A stretch of 64,000 nt of DNA from assembly GCF_004214895.1 (NCBI RefSeq), contig NZ_CP035952.1, forward strand, positions 372,001-436,000, given 5' to 3'. Both the position numbers and the translations under genes were made by a program. The stretch is from Pseudomonas tructae (GTDB lineage Bacteria; Pseudomonadota; Gammaproteobacteria; Pseudomonadales; Pseudomonadaceae). Numbering within the stretch: the stretch's first letter is position 1; the number at the start of each line of letters is the position of its first letter. The notes under the pieces were generated by a model. The model did no database searches, was not told where the DNA came from, and saw only the letters and a list, made by a program, of their open reading frames with translations. Below, in pieces: positions 27,302-36,280 of the stretch.

Positions 27302-27314
27302 GTTATTATGTTAC
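27302..27314. promoter_or_regulatory. Likely Zur box between zur and znuA
   Basis: GTTATTATGTTAC agrees with the gammaproteobacterial Zur consensus GTTATANTATAAC at 9 of the 12 fixed positions. It lies in the 66-base gap between the divergent zur and znuA start codons. Confidence 0.65.
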
Positions 27315-27341
27315 CTGTTTCAGCCCCTGTGAGTGGTCATC

Positions 27342-28259
27342 GTGTCCCGAATTTTTGCCCTTTTTGTCGCTTTTATCGCCACCCTGACGATGGCCCAGGC
27401 ACAGGCCGAAGTGCGTGTGCTGACCAGCATCAAGCCCCTGCAGCAGATTGCCGCGGCGGTGCAAGATGGCGTCGGTACGCCTGAAGTGCTGCTGCCGCCA
27501 GGCGCCTCGCCCCACCATTACGCCCTGCGCCCTTCCGACGTACGGCGTGTGGGCGATGTTGAGCTGCTGTACTGGATCGGCCCGGACATGGAAGGCTTCC
27601 TGCCGCGCGTGCTCAAGTCCCGCAGCAAGCCGAGCATCGCCGTGCAGGACCTGCCCGGCCTGCAGCTGCGCCATTTTGGCGAAGACAGCCACTCCCACGA
27701 TGAAGACCATGACGATCACGACCATGATCACCGCCCGGGCAGCCTCGATGCTCACCTGTGGCTGTCGTCGGTCAATGCACGGGTGATTGCGGCGAAGATG
27801 GTCGCCGACCTTAGCGCCGCTGATCCGGCCAATGCCGCACGTTATCAGAACAACCTCAAAGCCTTTGGCGAGCGTATGGATGCCTTGGATGCGCGGTTGA
27901 AACAGCGCATGGCGGGCATCAGTGGCAAGCCGTTCTTTGTTTTCCATGAAGCTTTTGACTACTTCGAAGCGGCCTACGGCCTGAAGCACACCGGGGTATT
28001 CAGCGTGGCGGCGGAGGTCCAGCCGGGTGCCCAGCACGTGGCGGTAATGCGCAAGCGTTTGCAGGAAGTGGGCAAAACCTGTGTGTTCAGCGAGCCGCCG
28101 CTGCGGCCACGACTGGCCCAGACGCTGACAGCGGGCCTGCCGGTGACCCTGGCCGAGCTGGATGCGCTGGGCGGGACGGCGCCTGCCAGTGCCCGGGGGT
28201 ATGAGCAGTTGCTGGAGAAGCTGGGTAATGATCTGGCAGGGTGCCTGGAAAAATTGTGA
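27342..28259 (+). CDS. znuA: Zinc ABC transporter substrate-binding protein
   Basis: A 305-residue periplasmic zinc-binding protein. After a signal peptide (to about residue 23, AQA) come SIKPLQQIAAAVQDG and PGASPHHYALRPSD with the first zinc His. A histidine/aspartate-rich loop, DSHSHDEDHDDHDHDH, precedes DAHLWLSSVNA (second His); VFHEAFDYFE gives the third. I chose the GTG at 27342 over the GTG at 27333 as it has GAGTGG upstream and gives a normal signal peptide; the choice is not certain. A REP element follows. Confidence 0.93.
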   Translation: MSRIFALFVAFIATLTMAQAQAEVRVLTSIKPLQQIAAAVQDGVGTPEVLLPPGASPHHYALRPSDVRRVGDVELLYWIGPDMEGFLPRVLKSRSKPSIAVQDLPGLQLRHFGEDSHSHDEDHDDHDHDHRPGSLDAHLWLSSVNARVIAAKMVADLSAADPANAARYQNNLKAFGERMDALDARLKQRMAGISGKPFFVFHEAFDYFEAAYGLKHTGVFSVAAEVQPGAQHVAVMRKRLQEVGKTCVFSEPPLRPRLAQTLTAGLPVTLAELDALGGTAPASARGYEQLLEKLGNDLAGCLEKL

Positions 28260-28266
28260 CGCCCTG

Positions 28267-28318
28267 ATCGCGGGGCAAGCCCGCTCCAACCTATTGTAGG
28301 AGCGGGCTTGCCCCGCGC
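28267..28318. repeat. REP-type palindrome
   Basis: ATCGCGGGGCAAGCCCGCTCC and its mirror GGAGCGGGCTTGCCCCGCG flank a short AT-rich loop (AACCTATTGTA). Same family as the other REPs, and again between convergent genes (znuA and thrB). Confidence 0.9.
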
Positions 28319-28322
28319 TGCT

Positions 28323-29273
28323 TTACAGCGCAAACGGCAAAGCAATCTCCACCTGCTGCCGCGCCGCCAGGCGCACTTCAAAGTCAGCCGGATCGTGAAT
28401 CAGCACGTCCATCCCGGCAAACGACTCGGCGGCAATCAGGCGCGACAGCCAGAAGCGCACGCAGGCCAGGCGCAGCATCACCGGCCACAGGTGCGCCTCG
28501 GCCGAGGTGAACGGTCGCAGCGCCGCATAAGCCCCCAGCAACGCCCGCGCCCGCGGGCCGTCGATAACCCCGGCGTCATTGCAGCACCAGTCGTTAAGGG
28601 TGATCGCCAGGTCGTAGAGCATCGGCCCCGAGCAGGCGTTGTAGAAGTCGATCAGGCCAGTCAGGTGGGTGCCTTCGAACAACACATTGTCGCGGAACAG
28701 GTCAGCATGCAGGTTGGCCCGTGGCAGCGCCATGATCTGCGCCTGGTGCGCTTTGATCTCGTCCAGGCACGCCTGCAGCAGTTGGCGTTGTTCGCTGTTC
28801 AGGCGTGGCATCAGCTCGGCGCCGGTCTCCAGCATCCAATCCAGGCCACGGTCGGTCTTGCGTTCGAGCACGTTGTCGCGGGTGGCCAGGTGCAGGTGCC
28901 CGAGCAGTTCGCCCACCTGCACGCAGTGCTGGTTGTTGGCGACCTTGATGTGCTTGCCTGGCAGCCTTGGCTGCAGCAGCGCAGGCTTGCCGGCCAGTTC
29001 ACGCAGGGCTACACCGGTGTTGTCGCGCAAGGCGTAGGGCACTGGCAGGTCGGCCTCGTGCAACACGTCGAGCAGTTCGATGAAAAACGGCAGGTCCTGG
29101 ATCGGCCCGCGTTCGACCAGCGTCAGCACGTACTCCCCCTGTTCCAGGCTGACAAAGAAGTTGCTGTTCTCGGTGCCGGCGGCAATGCCCTGGAAGTCCC
29201 GCAGGCGGCCCAGGCCGTAGGGCGCCAGAAAGGTTTCCAGCTCAGGCCGGGTCAGGGGGGTGAAAACTGACAT
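28323..29273 (-). CDS. thrB: Homoserine kinase (APH-fold type)
   Basis: A 316-residue kinase phosphorylating L-homoserine in threonine biosynthesis. It belongs to the aminoglycoside-phosphotransferase-fold ThrB group used by Pseudomonas, not the GHMP type. GIAAGTENSNFFVS is the nucleotide loop, ANLHADLFRDNVLFEG the catalytic HxD loop, and TGLIDFYNACSG the metal-binding DFY. The ATG at 29273 is used; an upstream TTG adds two residues. The small DUF2782 gene lies just upstream in the same direction. Confidence 0.93.
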   Translation of the reverse strand: MSVFTPLTRPELETFLAPYGLGRLRDFQGIAAGTENSNFFVSLEQGEYVLTLVERGPIQDLPFFIELLDVLHEADLPVPYALRDNTGVALRELAGKPALLQPRLPGKHIKVANNQHCVQVGELLGHLHLATRDNVLERKTDRGLDWMLETGAELMPRLNSEQRQLLQACLDEIKAHQAQIMALPRANLHADLFRDNVLFEGTHLTGLIDFYNACSGPMLYDLAITLNDWCCNDAGVIDGPRARALLGAYAALRPFTSAEAHLWPVMLRLACVRFWLSRLIAAESFAGMDVLIHDPADFEVRLAARQQVEIALPFAL

Positions 29274-29337
29274 GATCAAAAATTGCCCATACGGGCACTT
29301 CAGCAGGGAAGTGCCAGGTTGATGTAAAGGGTACGGC

Positions 29338-29625
29338 TTACCACTCGAAGATTTTCCACGATGGGATCAGCATGTCCGGTTGGTCGGAACGGATGAAATT
29401 GCCTTCCGAACCATCAGCGCGTACCAGGAAGTAAGGTTTGCCACCTTTTGGGGTGACCTTGATTGCATACAGGAAGCCATTTTGCCGGTATTCCTGAATG
29501 GTTTTGTCGCCTTCCGTGCGAATGGTTACATCCGGATCAGCCGATGGCGCGTCATCCGCTGCCAGGGTGACGACCGGAGTGACTGCCAAGAGGCTGAGCA
29601 GCAACAGGCGATTTAGTGTACGCAT
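29338..29625 (-). CDS. DUF2782 small periplasmic protein
   Basis: A 95-residue protein with a signal peptide (residues 1-23, ending TLAA) and a compact domain (DVTIRTEGDKTIQEYRQNG, YAIKVTPKGGKPYFLV, WKIFEW) recognised as DUF2782. It sits between polA (divergent) and thrB in the standard Pseudomonas order. Function unknown. Length is typical. Confidence 0.85.
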   Translation of the reverse strand: MRTLNRLLLLSLLAVTPVVTLAADDAPSADPDVTIRTEGDKTIQEYRQNGFLYAIKVTPKGGKPYFLVRADGSEGNFIRSDQPDMLIPSWKIFEW

Positions 29626-29699
29626 GATAACCTTGTCCCTTTGTCGTCAATGTTCCGGACATTCTAGCGCCGGGCCCGTCGAAAAGGTTGATTCTGCAC

Positions 29700-32507
29700 A
29701 TGAGCCAAGCTCCCCTCGTCCTGGTGGACGGTTCCTCGTACCTGTACCGCGCCTTCCACGCGCTGCCACCACTGACTACCTCCAAGGGCATGCCAACCGG
29801 CGCGGTCAAGGGCGTGCTGAACATGCTCAAGAGCCTGCGCAAGCAGTATCCGGACGGCCTGTTCGCGGTGGTCTTCGACGCCAAGGGCGGGACCTTCCGC
29901 GACGAAATGTACGCCGAATACAAGGCCAACCGGCCAAGCATGCCCGACGACCTGCGTGTGCAGATCGAGCCGCTGCACGCCAGTGTGCGCGCCTTGGGCT
30001 ACCCGCTGCTGTGTGTTGAGGGGGTGGAGGCCGACGACGTGATCGGCACCCTGGCCCGCAGCAGCGCCGCCGCCGGGCGTCCGGTGATCATCTCCACCGG
30101 CGACAAGGACATGGCGCAACTGGTCGACGGGCACGTTACGCTGGTCAACACCATGACCGGTAGCGTGCTCGACGTGGCTGGCGTGCACGAGAAATTCGGC
30201 GTCGGTCCTGAACACATCATCGACTTCCTCGCCCTGATGGGTGACAAGGTCGACAACATTCCTGGCGTGCCGGGGGTCGGCGAAAAAACCGCCGTGGGCC
30301 TGCTGACCGGTATTGGCGGTGGCTTGAGCGATCTGTACGAGAACCTCGACAAGGTTCCGAGCCTGGCCATTCGTGGCGCCAAGACCCTGCCGGCCAAGCT
30401 TGAAGAGCACCGTGACGCGGCGTTCCTCTCCTATGAGCTGGCGACCATCAAGCTTGACGTGCCACTGGACGTCGAGGTGGATGCGCTGGTCTGTGGCGAA
30501 CCAGATTGCGATGCGTTGCTGGCCTTGTACACCGAGATGGAGTTCAAGAGCTGGATCGCCGATGTCCAGCGTGAGGCCAAGCGCCAGGAGCTGGCAGCGC
30601 CTGTGGCAAACAGCGAGTCGCCTGCCACCGGTGGTGGCGAGGTCGTCGTTGCAAGTGCGCAGGTCCCCGTCGAAACTACCTACGAGACCATCCTCGACCA
30701 GGCCCGCTTCGAGGTCTGGCTGGCCAAACTGCAGGCAGCCGAACTGATCGCCTTCGACACCGAAACCACGGGCGTCGATGCCCAGCAGGCGCAGTTGGTC
30801 GGTTTGTCGTTTGCCGTGCAGGCACATGAAGCAGCCTACATTCCGTTGATGCATACCTACCTGGGCGTACCGCAGCAACTGGACCGCGACACCGTGCTGC
30901 GCGCACTCAAGCCGCTGCTGGAAGACCCGAAGAAGCTCAAGGTCGGTCAGCATGCCAAGTTCGACATGAACATCCTGGCCAACTGCGCCTTGGGCGGCGA
31001 CCCCGACGATGGCATCGTGGTGCGCGGGATTGCTTTCGACACCATGCTTGAGTCCTACGTGCTGAACTCCACGGCGACCCGCCATGACATGGACAGCCTG
31101 GCGCTGAAGTACCTCGACTACACCACTACCAGCTTCCAGGACATCGCCGGCAAAGGCGCCAAGCAGCTGACCTTTGACCAGATCCCCCTGGAACAGGCCG
31201 GCCCATACGCCGCCGAAGACGCCGACGTGACCTTGCGCCTGCACCAGACGTTGAGCACCAAGCTTGCGGAAATTCCGAGCCTGGCCGGTGTGCTGAGTGA
31301 TATCGAAATGCCATTGGTTCCGGTTCTGGCGCGCATTGAGCGTCAAGGCGCGCTGGTCGACGCCGAGCTGCTCAAGGTGCAGAGCGGTGAGCTGGGCAAG
31401 AAAATGGCCGACCTGGAAGAAGAAGCCATTCGCCTGGCCGGTGAGCCGTTCAACCTCGGTTCGCCCAAGCAGCTGGGGGCGATTCTTTATGACAAGTTCG
31501 GCCTGCCGGTGCTGAAGAAAACCGGCAAAGGCCAGCCCTCCACCGCCGAAGACGTCCTTGAAGCCCTGGCCGAGGAAGGCTACCCACTGCCCAAGGTGCT
31601 GATGCAGTACCGCTCGATGAGCAAGCTCAAAAGCACCTACACCGATCGCCTGCCGGAGCAGATCAACCCGCGTACCGGGCGTATCCACACCTCTTACCAT
31701 CAGGCTGTCGCGGCCACCGGACGTCTTTCCTCCAGTGACCCGAACCTGCAGAACATTCCGGCCCGCACGGCCGAGGGCCGACGGATTCGCCAAGCGTTCA
31801 TCGCACCGCCAGGCTACAAGTTGCTGGCGGCGGACTACTCGCAGATTGAACTGCGGATCATGGCCCACCTGTCCCGTGACGAGGGACTACTGAATGCGTT
31901 CCGTGATGGTCTCGATGTGCACACCGCGACCGCGGCCGAGGTGTTCAAGGTCGAACTGGGCCAGGTGACTTCGGACATGCGCCGCAGCGCCAAGGCGATC
32001 AACTTCGGCCTGATCTACGGTATGGGTGCGAAAAAGCTCGGCAAGGATATTGGCGTCGACACCAAGGTGGCCAAGGCCTACATCGACGAGTACTTCGCCC
32101 GCTACCCAGGTGTTCGCGAATACATGGAGCGCACGCGTGGGCAGGCCGCCGAGCAGGGTTATGTAGAAACCCTGTTCGGCCGCCGGCTGTACCTGCCGGC
32201 TATTCATTCCAACAAGCCGCAGGAGCGCGCGGGTGCCGAGCGTACGGCGATCAATGCGCCGATGCAGGGCACGGCGGCGGACATCATCAAGCGTGCCATG
32301 GTGGCTGTGGATAACTGGCTGACCGATTCGGGCCTAGATGCTCGGGTCATCCTCCAGGTTCATGACGAACTGGTACTGGAGGTTCGAGAAGACCTTGTCG
32401 AGCAGGTTCGCGAGCAGATTCGCCCACACATGAGTGGTGCCGCTCAGTTGGATGTTCCGCTGGTGGTAGACGTCGGCGTGGGGTCGAATTGGGACGAAGC
32501 GCACTAA
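29700..32507 (+). CDS. polA: DNA polymerase I
   Basis: A 935-residue three-domain repair polymerase. The N-terminal 5'-3' exonuclease shows [16 protein letters not shown] and DKDMAQLV; the 3'-5' proofreading domain keeps its acidic pair in FDTETTG; the polymerase palm has [12 protein letters not shown] and HDELVLEV with the O-helix block [16 protein letters not shown]. The ATG at 29700 ([11 protein letters not shown]) is chosen over a TTG at 29688. All catalytic motifs appear intact. A terminator hairpin follows. Confidence 0.97.
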   Translation: MSQAPLVLVDGSSYLYRAFHALPPLTTSKGMPTGAVKGVLNMLKSLRKQYPDGLFAVVFDAKGGTFRDEMYAEYKANRPSMPDDLRVQIEPLHASVRALGYPLLCVEGVEADDVIGTLARSSAAAGRPVIISTGDKDMAQLVDGHVTLVNTMTGSVLDVAGVHEKFGVGPEHIIDFLALMGDKVDNIPGVPGVGEKTAVGLLTGIGGGLSDLYENLDKVPSLAIRGAKTLPAKLEEHRDAAFLSYELATIKLDVPLDVEVDALVCGEPDCDALLALYTEMEFKSWIADVQREAKRQELAAPVANSESPATGGGEVVVASAQVPVETTYETILDQARFEVWLAKLQAAELIAFDTETTGVDAQQAQLVGLSFAVQAHEAAYIPLMHTYLGVPQQLDRDTVLRALKPLLEDPKKLKVGQHAKFDMNILANCALGGDPDDGIVVRGIAFDTMLESYVLNSTATRHDMDSLALKYLDYTTTSFQDIAGKGAKQLTFDQIPLEQAGPYAAEDADVTLRLHQTLSTKLAEIPSLAGVLSDIEMPLVPVLARIERQGALVDAELLKVQSGELGKKMADLEEEAIRLAGEPFNLGSPKQLGAILYDKFGLPVLKKTGKGQPSTAEDVLEALAEEGYPLPKVLMQYRSMSKLKSTYTDRLPEQINPRTGRIHTSYHQAVAATGRLSSSDPNLQNIPARTAEGRRIRQAFIAPPGYKLLAADYSQIELRIMAHLSRDEGLLNAFRDGLDVHTATAAEVFKVELGQVTSDMRRSAKAINFGLIYGMGAKKLGKDIGVDTKVAKAYIDEYFARYPGVREYMERTRGQAAEQGYVETLFGRRLYLPAIHSNKPQERAGAERTAINAPMQGTAADIIKRAMVAVDNWLTDSGLDARVILQVHDELVLEVREDLVEQVREQIRPHMSGAAQLDVPLVVDVGVGSNWDEAH

Positions 32508-32527
32508 AAAAGCGCTTAAAATCGGGG

Positions 32528-32557
32528 AAAAGCTGCGGCATATCGTCGCGGCTTTTT
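32528..32557 (+). terminator. Rho-independent terminator of polA
   Basis: AAAAGCTGCG pairs with CGCGGCTTTTT around a loop GCATATCGT (one G-U pair), and the right arm ends in five T. It lies 20 bases after the polA stop. Confidence 0.85.
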
Positions 32558-32621
32558 GGCTGGCTCGGGGCCATTAGTGCCGGAAATTTCCGACCTATCG
32601 CAAATAGTTTCTAAACGTCCG

Positions 32622-32649
32622 GAACTAAACCGGTGAACCGCGACTCAGA
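32622..32649 (+). promoter_or_regulatory. Candidate AlgU (sigma-22) promoter for the sRNA
   Basis: GAACTA (32622-32627), 17 bases, then TCAGA (32645-32649). This is one mismatch per box from the AlgU/RpoE consensus GAACTT-N16/17-TCTGA. Predicted start of transcription is about 32656. Confidence 0.5.
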
Positions 32650-32655
32650 GTATCT

Positions 32656-32786
32656 GAATGGCTGGTGAAGCCCTTCGATGCTCCTATGTTGTGTTAAGTG
32701 TTGGCAGATATCCGGACCCCGCCCTAGCGGTCCGGTACTTGAACCCCGAACTTCCCCCTCCCCATACGAAGTCCGGGGTTTTTTTT
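32656..32786 (+). ncRNA. ErsA-like small RNA (Spot 42 locus)
   Basis: The polA-engB gap holds a 131-base candidate RNA with a 7-base-pair hairpin (CCGGACC/GGTCCGG, 32712-32735) and a strong terminator: AACCCCG..ACTT pairs with AAGT..CGGGGTT and ends in eight T. From memory, P. aeruginosa ErsA lies in this same gap, is about 132 nt and depends on AlgU, so position, length and promoter all fit. The loop of the terminator, CCCCCTCCCC, is complementary to Shine-Dalgarno sequences and could be a pairing seed. The 5' end is inferred. Confidence 0.75.
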
Positions 32787-32809
32787 GCCCGGCGTTTACC
32801 GGGCGGCCC

Positions 32810-33442
32810 TTATTCGGCGGGCTTGTCCGGCAGTTCCATCCAGCGTGCCAGCACGCCGTAGGCCTCTTCCAGACCCTGGCGCTTGGGGGCCGAGAACAGC
32901 TGGATCGTAATGCTATCGCCCCAACCTTTGCGGATCTCCGACTGCACTTTGAGCAGGGTGTTCTTGGCCGCGCCAAAGGTCAGCTTGTCGGCCTTGGTCA
33001 GCAGGATGTGCATCGGCATGCCGGAGGCGCGCGACCAGTCGAGCAGCATCATGTCGAAGTCGGTCATCGGATGGCGCACGTCCATCATCAGGATCAAGCC
33101 CTTCAAGGCCTCGCGGCTGCCCAGGTAGGCCTCCAGGTGGCGCTGCCAGTGCTGCTTGAGCGGGATTGGCACCTTGGCATAACCGTAGCCCGGCAAGTCG
33201 ACCAAACGCCGTTCATCGTCCAGACTGAAGAAGTTCAACAGCTGGGTGCGCCCCGGGGTTTTCGAGGTTCGCGCCAGGCTGGCGTGGGTCAGGGTGTTCA
33301 GGGCGCTGGACTTGCCGGCGTTGGAGCGGCCGGCGAAGGCTACTTCATAGCCCTGGTCGGGCGGACACTGGTCGACCTTGGCCGCGCTGATAGCGAATTT
33401 GGCCTGTTGGCAGAGGCCGAGGATGGGGTTTTTGACTTGCAT
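32810..33442 (-). CDS. engB: Ribosome biogenesis GTPase EngB (YihA/YsxC)
   Basis: A 210-residue GTPase needed for large-subunit assembly. G1 is GRSNAGKSS, followed by [11 protein letters not shown] (G2), DLPGYGYAK (G3), LTKADK (G4) and a terminal SAPK (G5). I start at 33442 (MQVKNPILG); the open frame runs 65 residues further up but has no family similarity there. It converges on the sRNA gene and is divergent from a small cytochrome gene. Confidence 0.95.
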   Translation of the reverse strand: MQVKNPILGLCQQAKFAISAAKVDQCPPDQGYEVAFAGRSNAGKSSALNTLTHASLARTSKTPGRTQLLNFFSLDDERRLVDLPGYGYAKVPIPLKQHWQRHLEAYLGSREALKGLILMMDVRHPMTDFDMMLLDWSRASGMPMHILLTKADKLTFGAAKNTLLKVQSEIRKGWGDSITIQLFSAPKRQGLEEAYGVLARWMELPDKPAE

Positions 33443-33635
33443 GGGATATCCGGTGTGGGTGTTGCCAGAGGCGGGCTCGGCAAGCGGTGTCGTTTCCGTT
33501 TCAGTAACGGGAGTATATAATGCCCCAGATTTTGTGTGCGCATTATCCCAGCGTAGGAGGATGTGCACGGGGGCATCGGATTCAAGCTTGCGCATTAGAA
33601 CGCAGTGCAGCCCCCAACCCTGAAAGGTCGTTCGC

Positions 33636-33938
33636 ATGACGAAATGGCTGCTTGTTGTCGGTGTCTTGATACCGTTATTCAGCGCTCAGGCTACACAGGA
33701 TCCCGAGGCGTTGTACAACCGCACGTGTGCGGCTTGTCACGCCGGGCAGCTGCCACAGGCACCGAAAGCAGGTGATCGTGCGGCTTGGGAGCCAAGACTG
33801 GCGAAGGGTATGGAGATGCTGGTGGTGCATGTCACCCAGGGTTTCAAGGCTATGCCAATGCGTGGATTGTGCATGGACTGCAGTGCCGAGGACTACCAGG
33901 CAATCATCCAGTGGATGAGCCGGAGTCCCGATACATAA
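33636..33938 (+). CDS. Small c-type cytochrome, cytochrome c5-like
   Basis: A 100-residue periplasmic monohaem protein. A signal peptide (residues 1-19, SAQA) precedes CAACH (haem Cys31, Cys34, His35). The axial Met lies in FKAMPMRG, and CMDC (Cys79-Cys82) matches the disulfide of cytochrome c5. The RBS GAAAGGT lies about ten bases upstream. It precedes the cytochrome c4 gene by 33 bases, as in other pseudomonads, so both are probably co-transcribed. Confidence 0.9.
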   Translation: MTKWLLVVGVLIPLFSAQATQDPEALYNRTCAACHAGQLPQAPKAGDRAAWEPRLAKGMEMLVVHVTQGFKAMPMRGLCMDCSAEDYQAIIQWMSRSPDT

Positions 33939-33971
33939 CTCTTTCACCCTTAGCCGTAGTTGGATTAGCTG

Positions 33972-34589
33972 ATGAACAAACTACTCGTGAGTCTGCTGTT
34001 GACCTTGGGCATCACCGGTGTTGCCAATGCCGCAGAGCCTGTCAAAGGGGATGCCGCTGCTGGTCAGGCCAAAACTGCTGTATGTGGCGCTTGTCACAAT
34101 CCGGACGGCAACAGCCTGGCGCCGAACTTCCCGAAACTTGCAGGCCAGGGTGAGAAGTACCTGGAAAAGCAATTGCACGACATCAAGTCGGGCAAGCGCA
34201 CCGTGCTGGAAATGACCGGCATGCTGGCTGCGTTCAACGACCAGGACATGGCCGACATCGCCGCTTACTTCTCCAGCCAGAAAGGCAGCGTTGGCGCGGC
34301 TGATCCGAAGCTGGTCGAGCGTGGCCGCGCGCTGTTCAACGGCGGCGACGTCGAAAAAGGCCTGCCTGCCTGCACCGGCTGCCACTCGCCTAACGGCGCG
34401 GGTATTGCCCTGGCCGGCTTCCCGCACCTGGGCGGCCAGCACGCAAGCTACGTCGCCAAACAGCTGACCGACTTCCGCGAAGGCAACCGTACCAATGATG
34501 GCGACGCTACCACCATGCGTACCATCGCGGCCAAGCTGAGCAACAAGGACATCGAAGCGCTGTCCAGCTACATCCAGGGTCTGCATTGA
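33972..34589 (+). CDS. Cytochrome c4, dihaem
   Basis: A 205-residue periplasmic electron carrier with a signal peptide (to Ala20) and two cytochrome c domains: CGACH (Cys38, Cys41, His42) and CTGCH (Cys134, Cys137, His138). Met ligands lie in VLEMTGML and DATTMRTI. It can feed electrons to terminal oxidases. A rho-independent terminator follows at 34631. Standard family length. Confidence 0.95.
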   Translation: MNKLLVSLLLTLGITGVANAAEPVKGDAAAGQAKTAVCGACHNPDGNSLAPNFPKLAGQGEKYLEKQLHDIKSGKRTVLEMTGMLAAFNDQDMADIAAYFSSQKGSVGAADPKLVERGRALFNGGDVEKGLPACTGCHSPNGAGIALAGFPHLGGQHASYVAKQLTDFREGNRTNDGDATTMRTIAAKLSNKDIEALSSYIQGLH

Positions 34590-34630
34590 TCCGCGCTTTA
34601 ACGCTGGGTTAATACTACGGCGCAAAGATG

Positions 34631-34658
34631 AAAAGGGTGGCTTCGGCCGCCCTTTTTT
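34631..34658 (+). terminator. Rho-independent terminator of the cytochrome genes
   Basis: AAAAGGGTGGC and GCCGCCCTTTT form a stem around the stable tetraloop TTCG, then more T. It lies about 40 bases past the cytochrome c4 stop. Confidence 0.9.
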
Positions 34659-34756
34659 GTGCCCGCTGCCGTTACACTAACGAACTCGGGCCTGCCTCGG
34701 CCTGTCCTACGACAGGTCGCGCCAAGGCGACTCAATAGACTGCTCAGGAGTAAAGC

Positions 34757-35386
34757 ATGCGTAATCTGATTCTCGGCGCCGCGCTGGTCACTGCCAGCCT
34801 CTTCGGCATGACTGCCCAGGCTGCCGATCCGGTAGCCTTCGACCAGTATACCGAGCTGAGCAACCCGGTTCCGGTGTCGGTACCTGGCAAGATCGAAGTG
34901 GTCGAGCTGTTCTGGTACGGCTGCCCGCACTGCTACACCTTCGAGCCGGTGATCAATCCATGGGTCGAGAAACTGCCGAAGGACGTCAACTTCAAGCGCG
35001 TGCCTGCCATGTTCGGCGGCCCTTGGGATGCCCATGGCCAGATGTTCCTGACCCTCGAAGCCATGGGTGTAGAGCACACGGTTCATGCGGCGGTATTCGA
35101 AGCCATCCAGATTCAGCGCAAGAAACTGACCAAGCCTGAAGAAATGGCCGACTTCCTCGCCACCCAAGGCGTCGACAAGGACAAGTTCCTTGCCACCTTC
35201 AACTCCTTCGCCATCAAGGGCCAGGTCAACCAGGCCCGTGAACTGGCCAAGAAGTACGAAATCACTGGCGTACCGAGCATGGTCGTCAACGGCAAGTACC
35301 GCTTCGACCTTGGCAGCGCCAAAGGGCCACAAGGCGTGCTGAATGTCGCCGACCACCTGATCGCCAAGGAGCGCGCCGCCAAGTAA
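34757..35386 (+). CDS. dsbA: Thiol:disulfide interchange protein DsbA
   Basis: A 209-residue periplasmic oxidase of substrate disulfides. Signal peptide to Ala22; active site CPHC at residues 56-59 (WYGCPHCYTFEP); cis-proline in TGVPSMVVNG. The RBS CAGGAG lies about nine bases before the ATG. It is separated from cytochrome c4 by a terminator, so it has its own promoter. A hairpin follows its stop and overlaps the next start. Confidence 0.96.
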   Translation: MRNLILGAALVTASLFGMTAQAADPVAFDQYTELSNPVPVSVPGKIEVVELFWYGCPHCYTFEPVINPWVEKLPKDVNFKRVPAMFGGPWDAHGQMFLTLEAMGVEHTVHAAVFEAIQIQRKKLTKPEEMADFLATQGVDKDKFLATFNSFAIKGQVNQARELAKKYEITGVPSMVVNGKYRFDLGSAKGPQGVLNVADHLIAKERAAK

Positions 35387-35398
35387 GCGGCGCCGATC

Positions 35399-36253
35399 AT
35401 GCGCCGCTGGAGAACCGAGCGTGGCATTGGCCTGCATGATCCGCAGGTCAACGAACATCACCTGCAGGCCAACGGCCTGCCTGAGGATGGTCGGCTGCGG
35501 CTGCTCAGTTTCAACATCCAGGTCGGCATCAGCACCGAGCGTTACCGCCATTACCTGACCCGCGGCTGGCAGCACCTGTTGCCGCACACCGGGCGGGCCG
35601 GCAACCTGCAGAAGATCGGCGACCTGCTCGCCGACTTCGACCTGGTTGCCCTGCAGGAGGCCGATGGCGGCAGCCTGCGCTCGGGCTACGTCAATCAGGT
35701 CGAGCACCTGGCACAACTGGGCGCCTTCCCGTACTGGTACCAGCAGCTCAACCGCAACCTCGGGCGCCTTGCCCAGCATAGCAACGGCGTGCTCAGCCGC
35801 TTGAAACCGCAACTGCTAGAGGATCATCCGCTGCCCGGCCCGGCTGGCCGCGGGGCGATCCTGGTGCGCTTCGGCGAAGGTGAAGACGCCCTGGTCGTGG
35901 TGATGATGCACCTGGCCCTGGGTTCCAAGACCCGCGCCCGCCAGCTTGCCTACATTCGTGAACTGATTGGCGGCTATCGCCACCAGGTGCTGATGGGCGA
36001 CATGAACACCCACGCCACCGACCTGCTGGAACATTCGCCGCTGCGCGACCTGAGCCTGATCGCACCGCAGGTGCAAGCCACTTTCCCCAGTTGGCGGCCA
36101 CAACGCTGCCTTGATCATATCCTGCTCAGCCCAAGCCTGACCCTGGAGCGGGTCGAGGTTCTGGCCCAGCCAATTTCCGATCATCTTCCGGTCGCGGTTG
36201 AGATTCGTTTGCCTGATGCCCTTGCTGTGGATACGCTGCCCGCTTTGAGCTAA
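35399..36253 (+). CDS. Endonuclease/exonuclease/phosphatase (EEP) family protein
   Basis: A 284-residue cytosolic phosphohydrolase. The EEP active site is visible as LLSFNIQVG, LQEADGGS, LMGDMNTHATD, DHILLSP and ISDHLPVAVE. Substrate could be a nucleic acid or phosphoester; it cannot be chosen from sequence. The ATG at 35399 has no good RBS and sits in a hairpin with the dsbA tail (35386-35408), so translation may be coupled to dsbA or the start may differ. Conserved next to dsbA in Pseudomonas (from memory, PA5488). Confidence 0.85.
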   Translation: MRRWRTERGIGLHDPQVNEHHLQANGLPEDGRLRLLSFNIQVGISTERYRHYLTRGWQHLLPHTGRAGNLQKIGDLLADFDLVALQEADGGSLRSGYVNQVEHLAQLGAFPYWYQQLNRNLGRLAQHSNGVLSRLKPQLLEDHPLPGPAGRGAILVRFGEGEDALVVVMMHLALGSKTRARQLAYIRELIGGYRHQVLMGDMNTHATDLLEHSPLRDLSLIAPQVQATFPSWRPQRCLDHILLSPSLTLERVEVLAQPISDHLPVAVEIRLPDALAVDTLPALS

Positions 36254-36280
36254 TTGCCATTACCCTCTGCGGACCCAGGC

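Noticed and set aside
29664..31868. 734-residue open frame antisense to polA
   Set aside because: polA is unambiguous with all catalytic motifs; the antisense frame shows no motif, signal or RBS.
32787..32804. GCCCGG-CGTTTA-CCGGGC hairpin as an engB terminator
   Set aside because: On the minus strand it is followed by A, not T, so it does not fit an intrinsic terminator for engB.
34699..34714. CCTGTC-CTAC-GACAGG hairpin upstream of dsbA
   Set aside because: Short and in the dsbA leader with no T-run; could be structural noise, so not listed as a terminator.
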